Of a stretch of DNA of 64,000 nt, positions 44,519-53,988 are shown piece after piece; the stretch's first letter is position 1; the number at the start of each line of letters is the position of its first letter. A program made the translations under genes and the position numbers. The stretch lies in NCBI GenBank assembly GCA_037783545.1, contig JBBELK010001111.1, positions 1-64,000 on the forward strand, in the 5' to 3' direction. The notes beneath the pieces were generated by a model that had not been told where the DNA came from, searched no databases, and was given only the letters and a program-made list of their open reading frames with translations. Origin of the DNA: Henricia sp. BOLD:AAB3569 (Eukaryota > Echinodermata > Asteroidea > Spinulosida > Echinasteridae).

Positions 44519-45078
44519 TTAAAGGGCCCCTTATTTGGGATTTTTATCAATGAAATCTATGCTATAAATCCAATATACTCATTTTGAGCTTGTTTGGGAG
44601 GTTAAAACAAAGGTTTTTAGTTTTTATGCTAATGAAAATATGCATATTCATGACCAAGGTCACGATGTCACAAGAGGCAAACACAGGAAAATCACATTCA
44701 ACTGTGCACAAAGTATTTCACTTTTTTCTAAAACTTCTTGGAACTTTTGTTATCCACGAGTGTTTGAGTTTGTTCTACATGTTTCCTGTTGTAAACCTTG
44801 ACCAAACTGGGGTTAGAAACTGCAGCAATTTTGCCACAAGTCCAACTTGAAGTCTTATGTTTTTTCTTAACTTTTTCCTTCTGTCTTCCTTACGTGATGC
44901 ACTCCAAACAGCGCCCTCTGTCTGTGGTTTATTGCAATGAAATCTTCAAAGTTGAAAAAGGCTATCTTTTATTAATTTTACATCCAAACGAACAATAGCA
45001 TGTCTTGCTGAACAAGTAATCCATCATATGAAGCAAAGATTAGGCAAAAAGTTGTTTAGCATGTCACAGGCCCTTTAA
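44519..45078. mobile_element. TTAA-ended element, related to family H
   Basis: TTAAAGGGCCCC at the left and GGCCCTTTAA at the right: short inverted ends with TTAA on each side. The interior shares TTTATGCTAATGAAAATATG and CATATTCATGACCAA-type words with family H. Its right TTAA is the left TTAA of the next element. Confidence 0.65.
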
Positions 45079-45219
45079 AGGCACAGACTCGTCAATGCGC
45101 ACGTGAGGCCAAATTCGTGCCACTAAATTTATACGCAGCTCCATGCTTTTGCTATGGAGCTGCGTATTTCGTGGCACGAATTTGGCCTCACGCGCGCACT
45201 GACGAGCCTCTGCCTTTAA
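45075..45219. mobile_element. 145-bp palindromic TTAA-ended element
   Basis: TTAAAGGCACAGACTCGTCA at the left and TGACGAGCCTCTGCCTTTAA at the right; the arms continue through GAGGCCAAATTCGTGCCAC and meet near ATGCTTTTGCTAT. A half copy with CTATGGAGCTGCGTATTTCG lies at 18924-18990. Confidence 0.85.
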
Positions 45220-45464
45220 GTCAGCATTATTTGTACTGGCGCTTAGGACTAAATATGGGGGATACTCAACCATCACTGTCGTTGACTCACCGTGGGGTGA
45301 TTTTTATCTGCGTCCGGGTAGCTGGCCATGTGATCACGAAGGGTTACCTGTTTTTTCCCCCGCGGCCAGCCATGTAGCGTGGGCGTTCCATGGATCATCG
45401 AGGAGGCCTCGAGACCCGAGTTTTTTTAAGGTACAGTACATGATTGGTAAACTGTTCAATAGGC

Positions 45465-45700
45465 TTCGTGCAAGGTAGCGTCCAAAAAGGGGCTCTGCTC
45501 AGGCTGGCAAACTCCATGTTTGACTTAATGGGGCCCTTGCAAGGTGGCATTCAAAAGGAGGCTCGACATGCAAACGCCGTGTTTGGCTCAATAGGGCCCT
45601 TGCAAGGTATTAAATTCATGAAAGGAGGCACGACATGATTTGACGGGTGCACGGGCTCCTTGCAAAGTAGCATTCAAAAGGAGGCTCTGTCTGCAATTAT
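45465..45700. repeat. Degenerate 62-68 bp tandem repeat
   Basis: Four units, each starting near GCAAGGTxGCATTCAAAAGG at about 45470, 45538, 45601 and 45663. It is preceded by GTACATGATTGGTAAACTGT (45435-45454), which is the end of family C, so the array may have arisen next to a family C relic. The plus ORF at 45444-45638 is repeat-derived. Confidence 0.75.
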
Positions 45701-45767
45701 TGTCGTACGTGTTTTACAATGAATCACTACTATGATCATAACGACGTCACAGCAACCAACACAATAG

Positions 45768-46003
45768 TTTTTTTGAAGTATGGCGGACACAGTGGGAGGG
45801 CGCACTTGAAGTATGTATAATTCTAATAAAATGCAATATAACTGCATTTTTCACTTTGTACTTATTTCTTAAATTTAAAATTCTGTCTCTGTATTATAAT
45901 TGCAAAATGTAAATCACGTTTTGGGAAAGAAATTATAAAAATAAAATCATACCTAAATAAAATTGCGCCCTCTCCTTTTGTTCCGCCTTACTTCTAAAAG
46001 GCT
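45768..46003. mobile_element. 'GCGCCCTCTCC' MITE (family D)
   Basis: GAAGTATGGCGGACACAGTG at the left, and TTGCGCCCTCTCCTTTTGTT then CCGCCTTACTTCTAAAAGG at the right: inverted ends of about 40 bp. A/T-rich interior with CACTTTGTACTTATT. Confidence 0.85.
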
Positions 46004-46389
46004 AATAATAACATGATGATGCCATTGTTTTTGTACATGTACAGCCTCGCCATTTAGCCACTATCATGCTTCGGTGCAAGGAGCGAATTGTCAGTTTGCA
46101 GCAATAACAAAATCAATATGGGGAAATTGTCTGATTACCTTGATAAACAGGCAATCAAGCCCGGGCCAGTTTCAACGACGCTACACATTGGTGCCTCAAT
46201 TCTTTCCTTTTGTTTTGGGTTAGGCCTATTGATTAAATGTTAATTTAGAACCATATTATTCAGCTTTTTTCGTTTTAACCATCCGAAGGCTGAGATTGCA
46301 TGCCCTTATTGTCATCGATGCATATCCGTAATGAGAGGTACTTGTTGCCATGGTAGATGTAATTGACAAAAGGTGATGTCAATTAGCGT

Positions 46390-46759
46390 GGATGCCAGAT
46401 AAATAAGAGTTTTATGTTTATTGACTTCTGGTTGGTTCCACAGCATGAATTGTATTGATCGTTTCCTTTGACGCAACTAATTGGAAGAAATTTAGTTATC
46501 AGAAACATAATATCGGCCTCAAGTTAGGTAGAGTGTGTTATACGGATTACCAAGCGCAGTACTTGAATGCATTTTCAGGCTTAAGGTTTGTCTGTTACTG
46601 AGAGGGTTGCTGAGATTAGCACACTTGCGTCGTTTCCACCTATGCTCACGTCAAGAGCGAATGCTCTGGGCGTTCTTAAGGTTAATACTTCATACAAATA
46701 GAGAACAGTGGCTTGCAATTCCAACCATCTTAAAGACGTCTGCCTCCAAGATTTATGAA
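46390..46759 (+). promoter_or_regulatory. 5' flank of the lectin gene
   Basis: The A/T-rich word CAGATAAATAAGAG at 46396-46409 could be a TATA-like element about 350 bp before the ATG. The open frame continues upstream to 46535 but reads as non-coding (Leu/Arg-rich, no signal). Weak evidence. Confidence 0.25.
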
Positions 46760-47494
46760 ATGTCTGCATTCGTCTTGTGTATGATGTTTGGAGTTTTTCA
46801 ACTGGTTTCTGCAAGCTGTCTACCTGGATGGTTGGCCTGGCGTGACTCATGTTACTACTTGGTACCTCGCCAAGCAAATTGGTTTGACGCCAATACACGT
46901 TGTTCGAGTGTTGGGACCCTAGCTGTGCCCGATTCCAGGGAAGAACATGATTTTATTTGGAATGAAATGTCTGTATGGATCCAAAAATTGGTGCCAAACA
47001 TTAACGGGGACAGTTTCAACATGTGGATTGGCTGTTCTCATCCCGAGGGAGGCGGACCGTTGACGTGCTCGGGGCAAACCGGCAGTTCTGATTTTATCTA
47101 TTGGGGAAATAGCGAGCCCACTAATGGCAGAGATGAAAACTGTGTCAGAATGGCAGCAAAATTCAGCGGCGGATGGGGTGACATGACATGCAGCGTTGAC
47201 TATTACTTTGCCTGTGAAGTAAAGGCTTCGGCTATGCCTTGCCGGCAACCAGCTGGCTTCAAGCACGCACCACATCTTGGATGCATGGTACACCACATCA
47301 TCAAGAGTATGACGGTCCGGCTGCAGGGATTTACACGCTGTAGTCTGGCATGTTGGGCTGAGCCACTCTGTAAGTCATTTAATCTCTGGCTGCAATCTGA
47401 CGACACGGTGAAGTGCGAGCTCAACTGGGCATCCAGATGGGAGGCCGACTTGGGTGATTTCATAGACGATGACAGCTGCTTCTTTTTCGATTAG
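46760..47494 (+). CDS. Secreted C-type lectin with C-terminal PAN/apple-like domain
   Basis: Single-exon ORF, 244 aa, likely an extracellular carbohydrate- or ligand-binding protein. The start chosen at 46760 gives a signal peptide (MSAFVLCMMFGVFQLVSAS, residues 1-19); an upstream ATG at 46535 would add 75 residues that hide it. CTLD about 20-155: CLPGWLAWRDSCYYLV, the WIG motif at 89-91, SEPTNGRDENCV near 118-129, WGDMTC at 139-144 and FACE at 150-153. Cysteines at 20, 31, 48, 92, 103, 128, 144 and 152 fit a long-form CTLD. The Ca2+-site motifs are altered: EPT instead of EPN/QPD and WGD instead of WND, so classical sugar binding may be changed. Residues about 160-244 hold six further cysteines with FTRCSLACWAEPLCKSFNLW, resembling a PAN/apple fold. 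No intron is visible, unlike most CTLD genes. No clear AATAAA within 600 bp. Confidence 0.85.
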   Translation: MSAFVLCMMFGVFQLVSASCLPGWLAWRDSCYYLVPRQANWFDANTRCSSVGTLAVPDSREEHDFIWNEMSVWIQKLVPNINGDSFNMWIGCSHPEGGGPLTCSGQTGSSDFIYWGNSEPTNGRDENCVRMAAKFSGGWGDMTCSVDYYFACEVKASAMPCRQPAGFKHAPHLGCMVHHIIKSMTVRLQGFTRCSLACWAEPLCKSFNLWLQSDDTVKCELNWASRWEADLGDFIDDDSCFFFD

Positions 47495-48177
47495 GCAGTT
47501 GCAGAGATCCCGCATCATGTACTTTGTTCGTCGTATTTAGCTGAAACTCGTCTAGAAAGCTGCAAATATTCTGTAAAGTGTGCATATTAATCTGATTCGT
47601 GAAGTACTGAAATGTAGCTGAAAGTCATCACTTGGTGTGTCAATTTTTAACAAAATGGATGGGTTAGAGATACGTTTGGTGACACTAAAATTTCGACTGT
47701 CGCCAAGATTTGAAAATCTGAGAAACCTGTACCCTTTTCATCCAACCTTTGCAAGGATTTTAGAATCCTGGAAAACTTGGCCCTAATTGGCTACTTGATG
47801 GAATGAGTTCTACATGAACCGAAGAAGACGCCACGTTCGATCCACCTGTTGATCTTCTAGCTGTGTTGGGAACCTCAGTGCGTAACTGGTGCCGAGAATT
47901 CGAAAATTATATGAAAGAAGCCCGTCCGGCCTGGCCACCATTGAGAACTGTTAGAGCCACTGCACCGTTGGACTGGATCATCGGAGTGGATTCCACGGTC
48001 CTGTAACTATCCTCCGATGTACGTACACGAACGCCCTTTTCTTTACAAACGTATATACACTAAAATTGATATAATACTAACCAAAGACCAGACTGCATAA
48101 AGCACACGCTTTGGCCATTGCACTGATAAAATAAGTCATTGCACCCTTTAAGACTTAACGGGGCTACATTTAGACAA
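47495..48177. other. Region downstream of the lectin gene, nothing recognised
   Basis: Includes the lectin 3' UTR presumably. No second ORF, no inverted-repeat element and no canonical polyadenylation hexamer seen. Confidence 0.5.
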
Positions 48178-48609
48178 TGCATAGTTCCGACCTGTCAATC
48201 AACCGAACCCGCCGACCAATCACAACAGGGCTAGCAGACAGCGCCCACATAGGTCAAAGTGCATTGCCTCACAAACCAACATCACGCGATTTTCTGCCCA
48301 TACGTTGTATGTGGTGTTCGGGTGAATTTTTTGTTTTAAGGCCGGGCAATTCGCTGTTCAAAGGTAAGAGAGCGAATTGTTATGAATATATGACAACTCT
48401 GTATCACTGGCCTTTTACTAAGTGCGTGCTATACGGTAACTGTCGACCCTGAAACATGAATACCTTTGGGTTTTCTCCAATGAATCTGTGCTTTCCGTTA
48501 AAAGTCCCATTGGTTTGTGCAGTGTGTGTGGACATTTTGACGATAGCGTGTGAGGCATAGCAACAATATCCAAGGTGGCGGGGTTAATTGGGCAATCTCG
48601 GAACTATGT
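48178..48609 (-). mobile_element. DNA element with 'TGCATAGTTCCGA'-type ends (family G), copy 2
   Basis: The left TGCATAGTTCCGACCTGTCA and the right TCGGAACTATGTA delimit 432 bp, inverted relative to 30463-30901. On the minus strand, 48535-48404 is an uninterrupted 43-codon ORF, MSTHTAQTNGTFNGKHRFIG then ENPKVFMFQGRQLPYSTHLV and KGQ. Confidence 0.8.
48404..48535 (-). CDS. Short ORF carried by the family G element (43 aa)
   Basis: ATG at 48535-48533, TGA at 48406-48404. The peptide core KHRFIGENPKVFMFQ also appears in the other copy (KHRFIGENSKVFMF, then a stop where Gln stands here), after a one-base indel. I do not recognise the family. It could be the start of a lost transposase, a captured host exon, or only shared repeat sequence that happens to be open. 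Confidence 0.3.
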   Translation of the reverse strand: MSTHTAQTNGTFNGKHRFIGENPKVFMFQGRQLPYSTHLVKGQ

Positions 48610-48666
48610 ATTGGCTTGTATTTCGAGGCATAAGTGCTTTTCCAATCATTATTTATTAGACCATCA

Positions 48667-48900
48667 TTAAATTGTACAAAGAAATGTCCACATACAATCC
48701 AGGACACCAGCTGGGATGTCAGATGACGCAGAAACAATTAAAAGAAAAACACTAATTAAAAATAGTAAAAACACTGCACTTAATATAATTATTATCCAGA
48801 TTGGTTGACGTGGCACTGGCTTTGTGTTAAATATATTGTATACGGATTGTGCTAGCGATTCAATCGCACTCTTCACAGCTTGGTACGGTGACCCTGCCAT
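48667..48900 (-). CDS. Putative small single-pass membrane protein (77 aa), hypothetical
   Basis: ORF starting MAGSPYQAVKSAIESLAQSV directly after an acceptor-like CTTCTTGTCAG, so it may be an exon and not a whole gene. Residues about 36-56 (WIIIILSAVFLLFLISVFLL) are a strong membrane span, preceded by KPVPRQP and an amphipathic N-terminal helix. Stop TAA at 48667-48669. The downstream end (GVLDCMWTFLCTI) may be intron read-through if a GT after IPAG is used. I do not recognise the family. It lies just upstream, in transcript direction, of the family G element. Confidence 0.35.
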   Translation of the reverse strand: MAGSPYQAVKSAIESLAQSVYNIFNTKPVPRQPIWIIIILSAVFLLFLISVFLLIVSASSDIPAGVLDCMWTFLCTI

Positions 48901-49004
48901 CTGACAAGAAGTCCAGGTGGACACAACAGCTACCTATTTGGTGATGGCATACAACAATAGTAGGCACGCAAAACTGGTTGTGAACTGTTCGTCTCATATG
49001 CAGC

Positions 49005-49170
49005 ACGATATGTGGCAAACGGACTCTCCCCCTACCATTGTTCCCCTATTGTGTCTCAAACATGGCAAGGAATTTCCAAGGAATTCCTTTTAGTTTTTAG
49101 GGGGGATTGGTGCGTTAAAAAAAGTGAAGAGTGTGTTGAGGTATAGGGGGGAGTCCCTCTGCCACATATC
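49005..49170. mobile_element. Inverted-repeat element related to 23640-23905
   Basis: CAGCACGATATGTGGCAAAC at the left and CTGCCACATATCGCGCTG at the right are imperfect inverted ends; GGACTCTCCCCCTACC and AGGTATAGGGGGGAGTCC mirror each other. The internal CAAGGAATTTCCAAGGAATTCCTT is self-complementary. Confidence 0.75.
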
Positions 49171-49494
49171 GCGCTGGGTATAGTTCGTCTGTTCTGAAAG
49201 ACAACATTGCCACAGCATTTCTTCATGTTGATCGTGTCTAGATTAACAGAGCGGCGCCTGATGTCTACGTCAATAAAACACAAGGAGGGACAGCTTGCAG
49301 TTGCCAACCATTAAGACTTCGGTATACTTCTCTTGTCGCCCTGATGTTGGCCTGTGCGTTTTCATCAAACGTTCACTCAAAATTCTTTCTTACCTTATTC
49401 ATATTTGCATGATCGATTTTTTGGGAGATAAGGCATTAATGGGCCAAGTCGGAATGTGTATAAAGTGAAATCATTACGGTAAAAAGATGGAGCA

Positions 49495-49580
49495 ATTGTG
49501 GTTAAGTGCCTTGCTCAAGGAAAGGGTAACATGACCAGGCATCGAACCCACGCCACTTGATTTGAAAATCTGGTGGTGTG
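49495..49580 (-). mobile_element. SINE-like fragment with B-box word
   Basis: The minus strand reads GGGTTCGATGCC near 49545 and CTTGAGCAAGGCACTT near 49510, matching the head-tail junction of the 63665-63850 sequence. A reverse GGGTTCGATACG at 49580 makes a local inverted repeat. Confidence 0.45.
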
Positions 49581-49810
49581 GGTTCGATACGTATAACCAG
49601 TATGTCATCATACGTATGCGAACTAGTTTACGTCCCTTCGTCTCAGCCACAAAGAAAAAACGGGCCATCATTCCCCCCCATACCAGGTGCTAATCTCATT
49701 AACGTAATTACTACCAGCAGTAAGTAGAGAATAACGGAACTCTGGATAGTAAGAAAGCTACTAAAACTTTATGTTGCTAAATGTCTTAGACATTTAAAGG
49801 GTACTTAAAC

Positions 49811-50410
49811 CAATAGACCGATCCAGTAAGCTCCGCCCATTTAAAAATTGCCTAGCAACATGCCACACATGTGAGGCACGTGCGCAGTAGAGTCGCGTGG
49901 CCGCGCCGTGCGTCAGCGTCCGCGCCCTGGTCAGCGCGTATTGAAACACGCACACGCACACAGAAACTGCACGCTCGAAAGCAAAATGTGTACTTAAGTA
50001 TCCGGTCGTGTGCGTGCACGTACAACACGCCTGCAATACGCGTAACGCGCGCGATCGAACAAAAACATCACGACACACATCTAGAATGCAGTCAATGCAC
50101 AACATAGCAAAACGCCAGCTAATTTTGGTGAGTTTTTCCCGTTTACACAAAAACACATTTATGAAGAGATTAAAATATAGGTTAGGATAGTCTTGTACAA
50201 TCCGTTTTAAACCGGCTAGGGTCCTCTGCGCTGATAACAATGATGTTTATGGTGTTTTTGCGTCACTCGTGCTGCATTTCGCCGTAGCTCTGTGCACAAA
50301 AGTTTGAGGACTCAGGTAACCAAAATGGAGATCCACTTTTTGGTTACCTCAACCTGAGGCTGTGGTTGGTCAATTCCAAAATGGGCGGAGCTTACTGGAT
50401 CGGTCTATTG
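49811..50410. mobile_element. Family F element, complete copy (600 bp)
   Basis: CAATAGACCGATCCAGTAAG then CTCCGCCCATTT at the left; AAATGGGCGGAGC then TTACTGGATCGGTCTATTG at the right. The plus strand has an ATG-started stretch ending AATTTTG|GTGAGTTTT, conserved in the copy at 14841-15100 (AAACGACAAGTTAATTTTGG) and on the minus strand of 34993-35494. ORFs 49794-50240 and 49871-50107 overlap on opposite strands and neither looks like a real protein. Confidence 0.85.
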
Positions 50411-50814
50411 TCCACAGACTGCGACTTCCGTTTCCAGACCTTATATTCCACATAGGAACACGAATACGAGCGAGGGTACTGGATCATCGAGGGTACTGGA
50501 TCATCGAAAGCATCGTTGATTGGCTGAACGATATACGACGCAAAATAAACAAAAGCACACATCCGCGGCGTGCGCCTGCGTGTCGATACACGCACCGCCG
50601 TGTGTGGTGGAGAAAACTATCCAAAATAACGTATGTTTTTACTATGTTTAACAAGGCGATTATGCATATTGTAATCCGGCCAGGCGAACACCGACAACAC
50701 TTCTGAACTGCATTGTCATACATTTTTCGCTCTATTCGCGACCCCTGACACCGGGAGTGGGGACGAAACCTGCGACGACGCATTACTTGTGCACTATAGA
50801 ACTGCTGGTTTCTG

Positions 50815-51058
50815 AGCCTTTTTGAGGTATGGCGGACACAATAGGAGGGCGCACTTTGCAGTGGGTATAAAATCGACTAAAATGCAAAATAACTCAGTTT
50901 TTCACTTTACACTTATTAATTTTATTTATAATTCTGTCTATGTATTATAATTACAACATGTAAATCAAGTTTTTGGAAAGAAATACAATTGATAAAAAAA
51001 TTCATACCCAAATGAAATTGCGCCCTCTCCTTTTGTTCCGCCATACTTCTAAAAGGCT
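50815..51058. mobile_element. 'GCGCCCTCTCC' MITE (family D), complete copy
   Basis: AGCCTTTTTGAGGTATGGCG at the left and CGCCATACTTCTAAAAGGCT at the right, with GACACAATAGGAGGGCGCAC / GCGCCCTCTCCTTTTGTTCC next to them. 244 bp. A family E element begins only a few bases later (51060). Confidence 0.88.
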
Positions 51059-51059
51059 A

Positions 51060-51212
51060 ATGTCGCTGTTTAGCACAAAAATTTGCTTAGCACAGAATTG
51101 GGTCGCAAGCCAAAAACGTAAGTGATTTGTATTATTGTTAACCCATTTTACAGAGCAAAGAAATTCTGTGCTAAACAAATTTGTGCTAAACAGCGCTATG
51201 AAATTGGCCCCT
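51060..51212. mobile_element. Family E MITE fragment
   Basis: TCGCTGTTTAGCACAAAAAT at the left and ATTTGTGCTAAACAGCGCTA then TGAAATTGGCCCC at the right. The left terminal GGGGCCAATTTCA is missing, probably displaced by the neighbouring family D element. Confidence 0.75.
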
Positions 51213-52007
51213 GGTTCTCGTAGTCGTGTTCGTATGTAGAATGATGTGTGCACCAGGAACCATGTGTGAAATTATTGTATTAATTAGGAATATTGACGTA
51301 GGATTGTACGAACTTTTGGCAGACGATAGAAATGGAACAAGAAACTCCCGGGTCTTTGGTTGAGACAGATGGTAGCAAAATTTATATAAAACTTAATATA
51401 AAAAAATGAATGAAGCAATTTTGTGTGTCCTGGCGAATGCAATTGCCACCGACAACATCAAAATATTACACATGCCCATTATAGCATAACAAATCAAATT
51501 CGAACCTTGTCTGCATCATCATAAATAAACATGCAGCGACACGAATTGTACCCGACGATTAACGATAACGTCCGGACGTGCATTCGGTAACTTCGGGAAC
51601 CTTCGGGAACCTTCGGAAACAGGAGGAATTCCTCCTGTTTCAATATGGCGGACTATAACATGTATACTGGCGGCTGCCGGACCTAAAGATCAGTCAGGAA
51701 TATTTTGGTCCGGAAACCAGGCTATAGTTCCTTTCTTGCCTTTTACCTCTGGCGTCCCTCAATTATGATTAAACCGAATTTGTGGGTGACTTTAAGGGGC
51801 TGCCCCCTCCCAACGCACCACACGGGACACTTAAGAAAGCCCGTTTGGGTGATGTCCCAAATACTTCTACCAATCCCACACTTCAAACCTTTTGCACTCA
51901 AAATTATGATGAAATCCTGCTGGGCTCCCGGACTATAAGGTGTGATGAACTTTTTTGTATGGCTTTTTCAAAGACGTTTTGGCTGGATAAATTAATACAT
52001 GTATACA

Positions 52008-52352
52008 ATTTACATCAATGGTTATTTTCTGGATAACTTTGGTTTGCGTGACTTCACGGTTAAGTGACTTGCACTTTGGAGTTGACAATTTCAAAAAGCC
52101 GTCACTACAAGTATTATACATTTAAAATACAACCATTAACGCAAGCGGAACGAACTAGATTTCGCTATTGTCAACCTGTCTAGACTGTACTTACAGTATA
52201 ATTTACATCAAGGGTTATTTTCTGGATAACTTTGGTTTGCGTGACTTCACGGTTAAGAAACTTGCACTTTGGAGTTGACAATTTAAAAAGCCGTCACTAC
52301 AAGGATACACTTAAAATACAACCATTCACGCGAGCGGAACGAAGTGGATTTA
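52008..52352. repeat. Tandem duplication, ~193-bp period
   Basis: Unit 1 begins ATTTACATCAATGGTTATTT at 52008; unit 2 begins ATTTACATCAAGGGTTATTT at 52201. Both contain TGACTTCACGGTTAAG, CACTTTGGAGTTGACAATTT, AAAAAGCCGTCACTAC and GCGGAACGAA, with a few substitutions and small indels. Confidence 0.88.
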
Positions 52353-52539
52353 ACGTGTCACGGTGAGTTATTACAGGCCTTAGGAGAACATTAAAACGTG
52401 TTTACTTGTCCATTGGTTTCGTTATGGTTGGTGCCTTCGTTTTGGGTGCACTTTGGGTGCACTTTGAGTTGAGAGCTGAATGAGCCTGTGGTCTAGTGTT
52501 ACTGAGAAATTGTCCATCATCGTGTTGTGTGTATTTTTT

Positions 52540-52660
52540 GGCTGTTCCGGTCAGGACCGGAACAGCCTTTGTTTTTGTTAAGATTTGTTACGGGCTGTTT
52601 CGGGACATCGTACCCGAAACAGCATTTGTTTTTGTTGAGATATTTTTTTCTTCTTTTATT
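52540..52660. repeat. Two tandem hairpin units followed by TTTGTTTTTGTT
   Basis: Hairpin 1 at 52540-52567: GGCTGTTCCGGTC with its exact complement across a 2-base loop. Hairpin 2 at 52593-52623: GGCTGTTTCGGG / CCCGAAACAGC across ACATCGTA. Each is followed by TTTGTTTTTGTTAAGAT or TTTGTTTTTGTTGAGAT. Tandem 3' units of this style are seen at the ends of some non-LTR retrotransposons and SINEs; that link is only a guess. Confidence 0.7.
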
Positions 52661-53087
52661 TTTTTTTCTTCTTCTTCCACTTCAAATTCCATAAGACTAT
52701 AAAAAACTACACAGTGGACGATAATGCGTTAGGGGTGACAATCGGCACCCCTTGCACACTTGTACATGTAATTTTGTAAAAACCAGTTTGCTAAAATATT
52801 ACTGCACAGTGGACGATAATGCAATATAGGGGTGACAATCGGCGCGACCGAAATTTGGTACCTTGTGAAGACATGGGTTCTAAAGGGAACAAAATAATGT
52901 AAAGGTCTCCACAATGCAATTATAAAGGTCTCCACAAGGATGGCACTAAATAGAAATATGGATTTTACTTTAAAAAGGAGGGATTTTTAATTAAAATATT
53001 CTGGTCGTTACATCTTCTAGTGTATGACATTAGGAGAATTCGGTTGAAATTTTAGCCCCAGAAAAAAATTCTGGTTGAAGTGCTATG

Positions 53088-53205
53088 GAGGGCGACGCGA
53101 AAAGAGCGACGGGCGACAGAGAAAAGGCGACGGGCGACTTTATTTTGCGTCGCCCTTTTCTCTGTCGCGCGTCGATCTTTTTGCGTCGCCCGTCGCTCTT
53201 TTTGA
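53088..53205. repeat. Imperfect palindrome of GCGACGGGCGAC words
   Basis: GCGACGCGAAAAGAGCGACG, GGCGACAGAGAAAAGGCGAC face GTCGCCCTTTTCTCTGTCGC and CGTCGCTCTTTTTG. CpG-dense against an A/T-rich background. It is followed by a second inverted set: GTGGCAAAAATCGCACTAGT (53211) versus CTAGTGCGATTTTTGCCAC (53447) and again at 53560-53595. Confidence 0.75.
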
Positions 53206-53619
53206 AATTCGTGGCAAAAATCGCACTAGTTGGAGGCCTGCTTTACAAGCGACCGGCGACGGAAGAATGGCAGATATGGAATTCCATAAATAAGTGCAAC
53301 AGATGCCGCAGCTGGTAAGCGCTTTGTTTTATCCTCAGCGGGCCGTCTAGAAGACAAGCCCAACACCTTGATCAAGGCTAAGTGAATTACGGGCAGTGTC
53401 GGCGCAGTAATTCTGTTGTCACCACCCCTTGTAAAGCGGGCCTTCAACTAGTGCGATTTTTGCCACGAATTTCCTACGATTGGGTATACGATTTGGTACG
53501 ATTGTGTGTATAGAGTATATAGACAGTCTCTGGTAATCGTACCAAATCAATTCGTAGGAATTTTGTGGCCAAAATCGCACAGTGGGAGGCCAGCTTAAGT
53601 TGAGGGATATAATCAAATT

Positions 53620-53796
53620 ATTAACGTCTGCACGATAAGCAGAAGGTCCGCGGTTCGAATCCCGGTGGAGCCAAGTTGCTTTTCACTGCATCCATATTTC
53701 CCAAACTCATATGGGCGTTTGACCACATTTGTATCAAATTCATTCATCCCGGTGGTCCCTGGGTCATAATCCCTAAAAATAATCACTTAATCATAC
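53620..53796 (+). mobile_element. tRNA-derived SINE (copy 2, 5' truncated)
   Basis: ACGTCTGCACGATAAGCAGA and AGGTCCGCGGTTCGAATCCC (B box) precede the same tail as at 9841-9992: CCAAGTTGCTTTTCACTGCA, TCCCTGGGTCATAATC, CCTAAAAATAATCACTTAA. It has a 30-base tail insertion near 53720-53745 relative to copy 1. The A box is lost. Confidence 0.75.
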
Positions 53797-53988
53797 AAAA
53801 TGTATTAATACACAGACGATTTAGGCCTACATGTCATGTACGAGTTCACGCTTTGGTTTCCTTTTAATGATTAAGTAAACTGATCATCAGGAACACTCGA
53901 TCCATATACTCCTAACAGAGTTTCACGGAAACAAACACTACATCCACAAAAACTCGTTAACTATTCACAAAAGTTCAAACAAAAATGC

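Noticed and set aside
46535-46759. 75-residue N-terminal extension of the lectin ORF
   Set aside because: Composition is Leu/Arg-rich with no domain, and a proper signal peptide begins at the later ATG at 46760.
49794-50240. 148-aa minus-strand ORF similar to ORFs at 14847-15050 and 35247-35468
   Set aside because: The similarity is that of the family F DNA element; frames and stops differ among the copies, so a protein under selection is unlikely.
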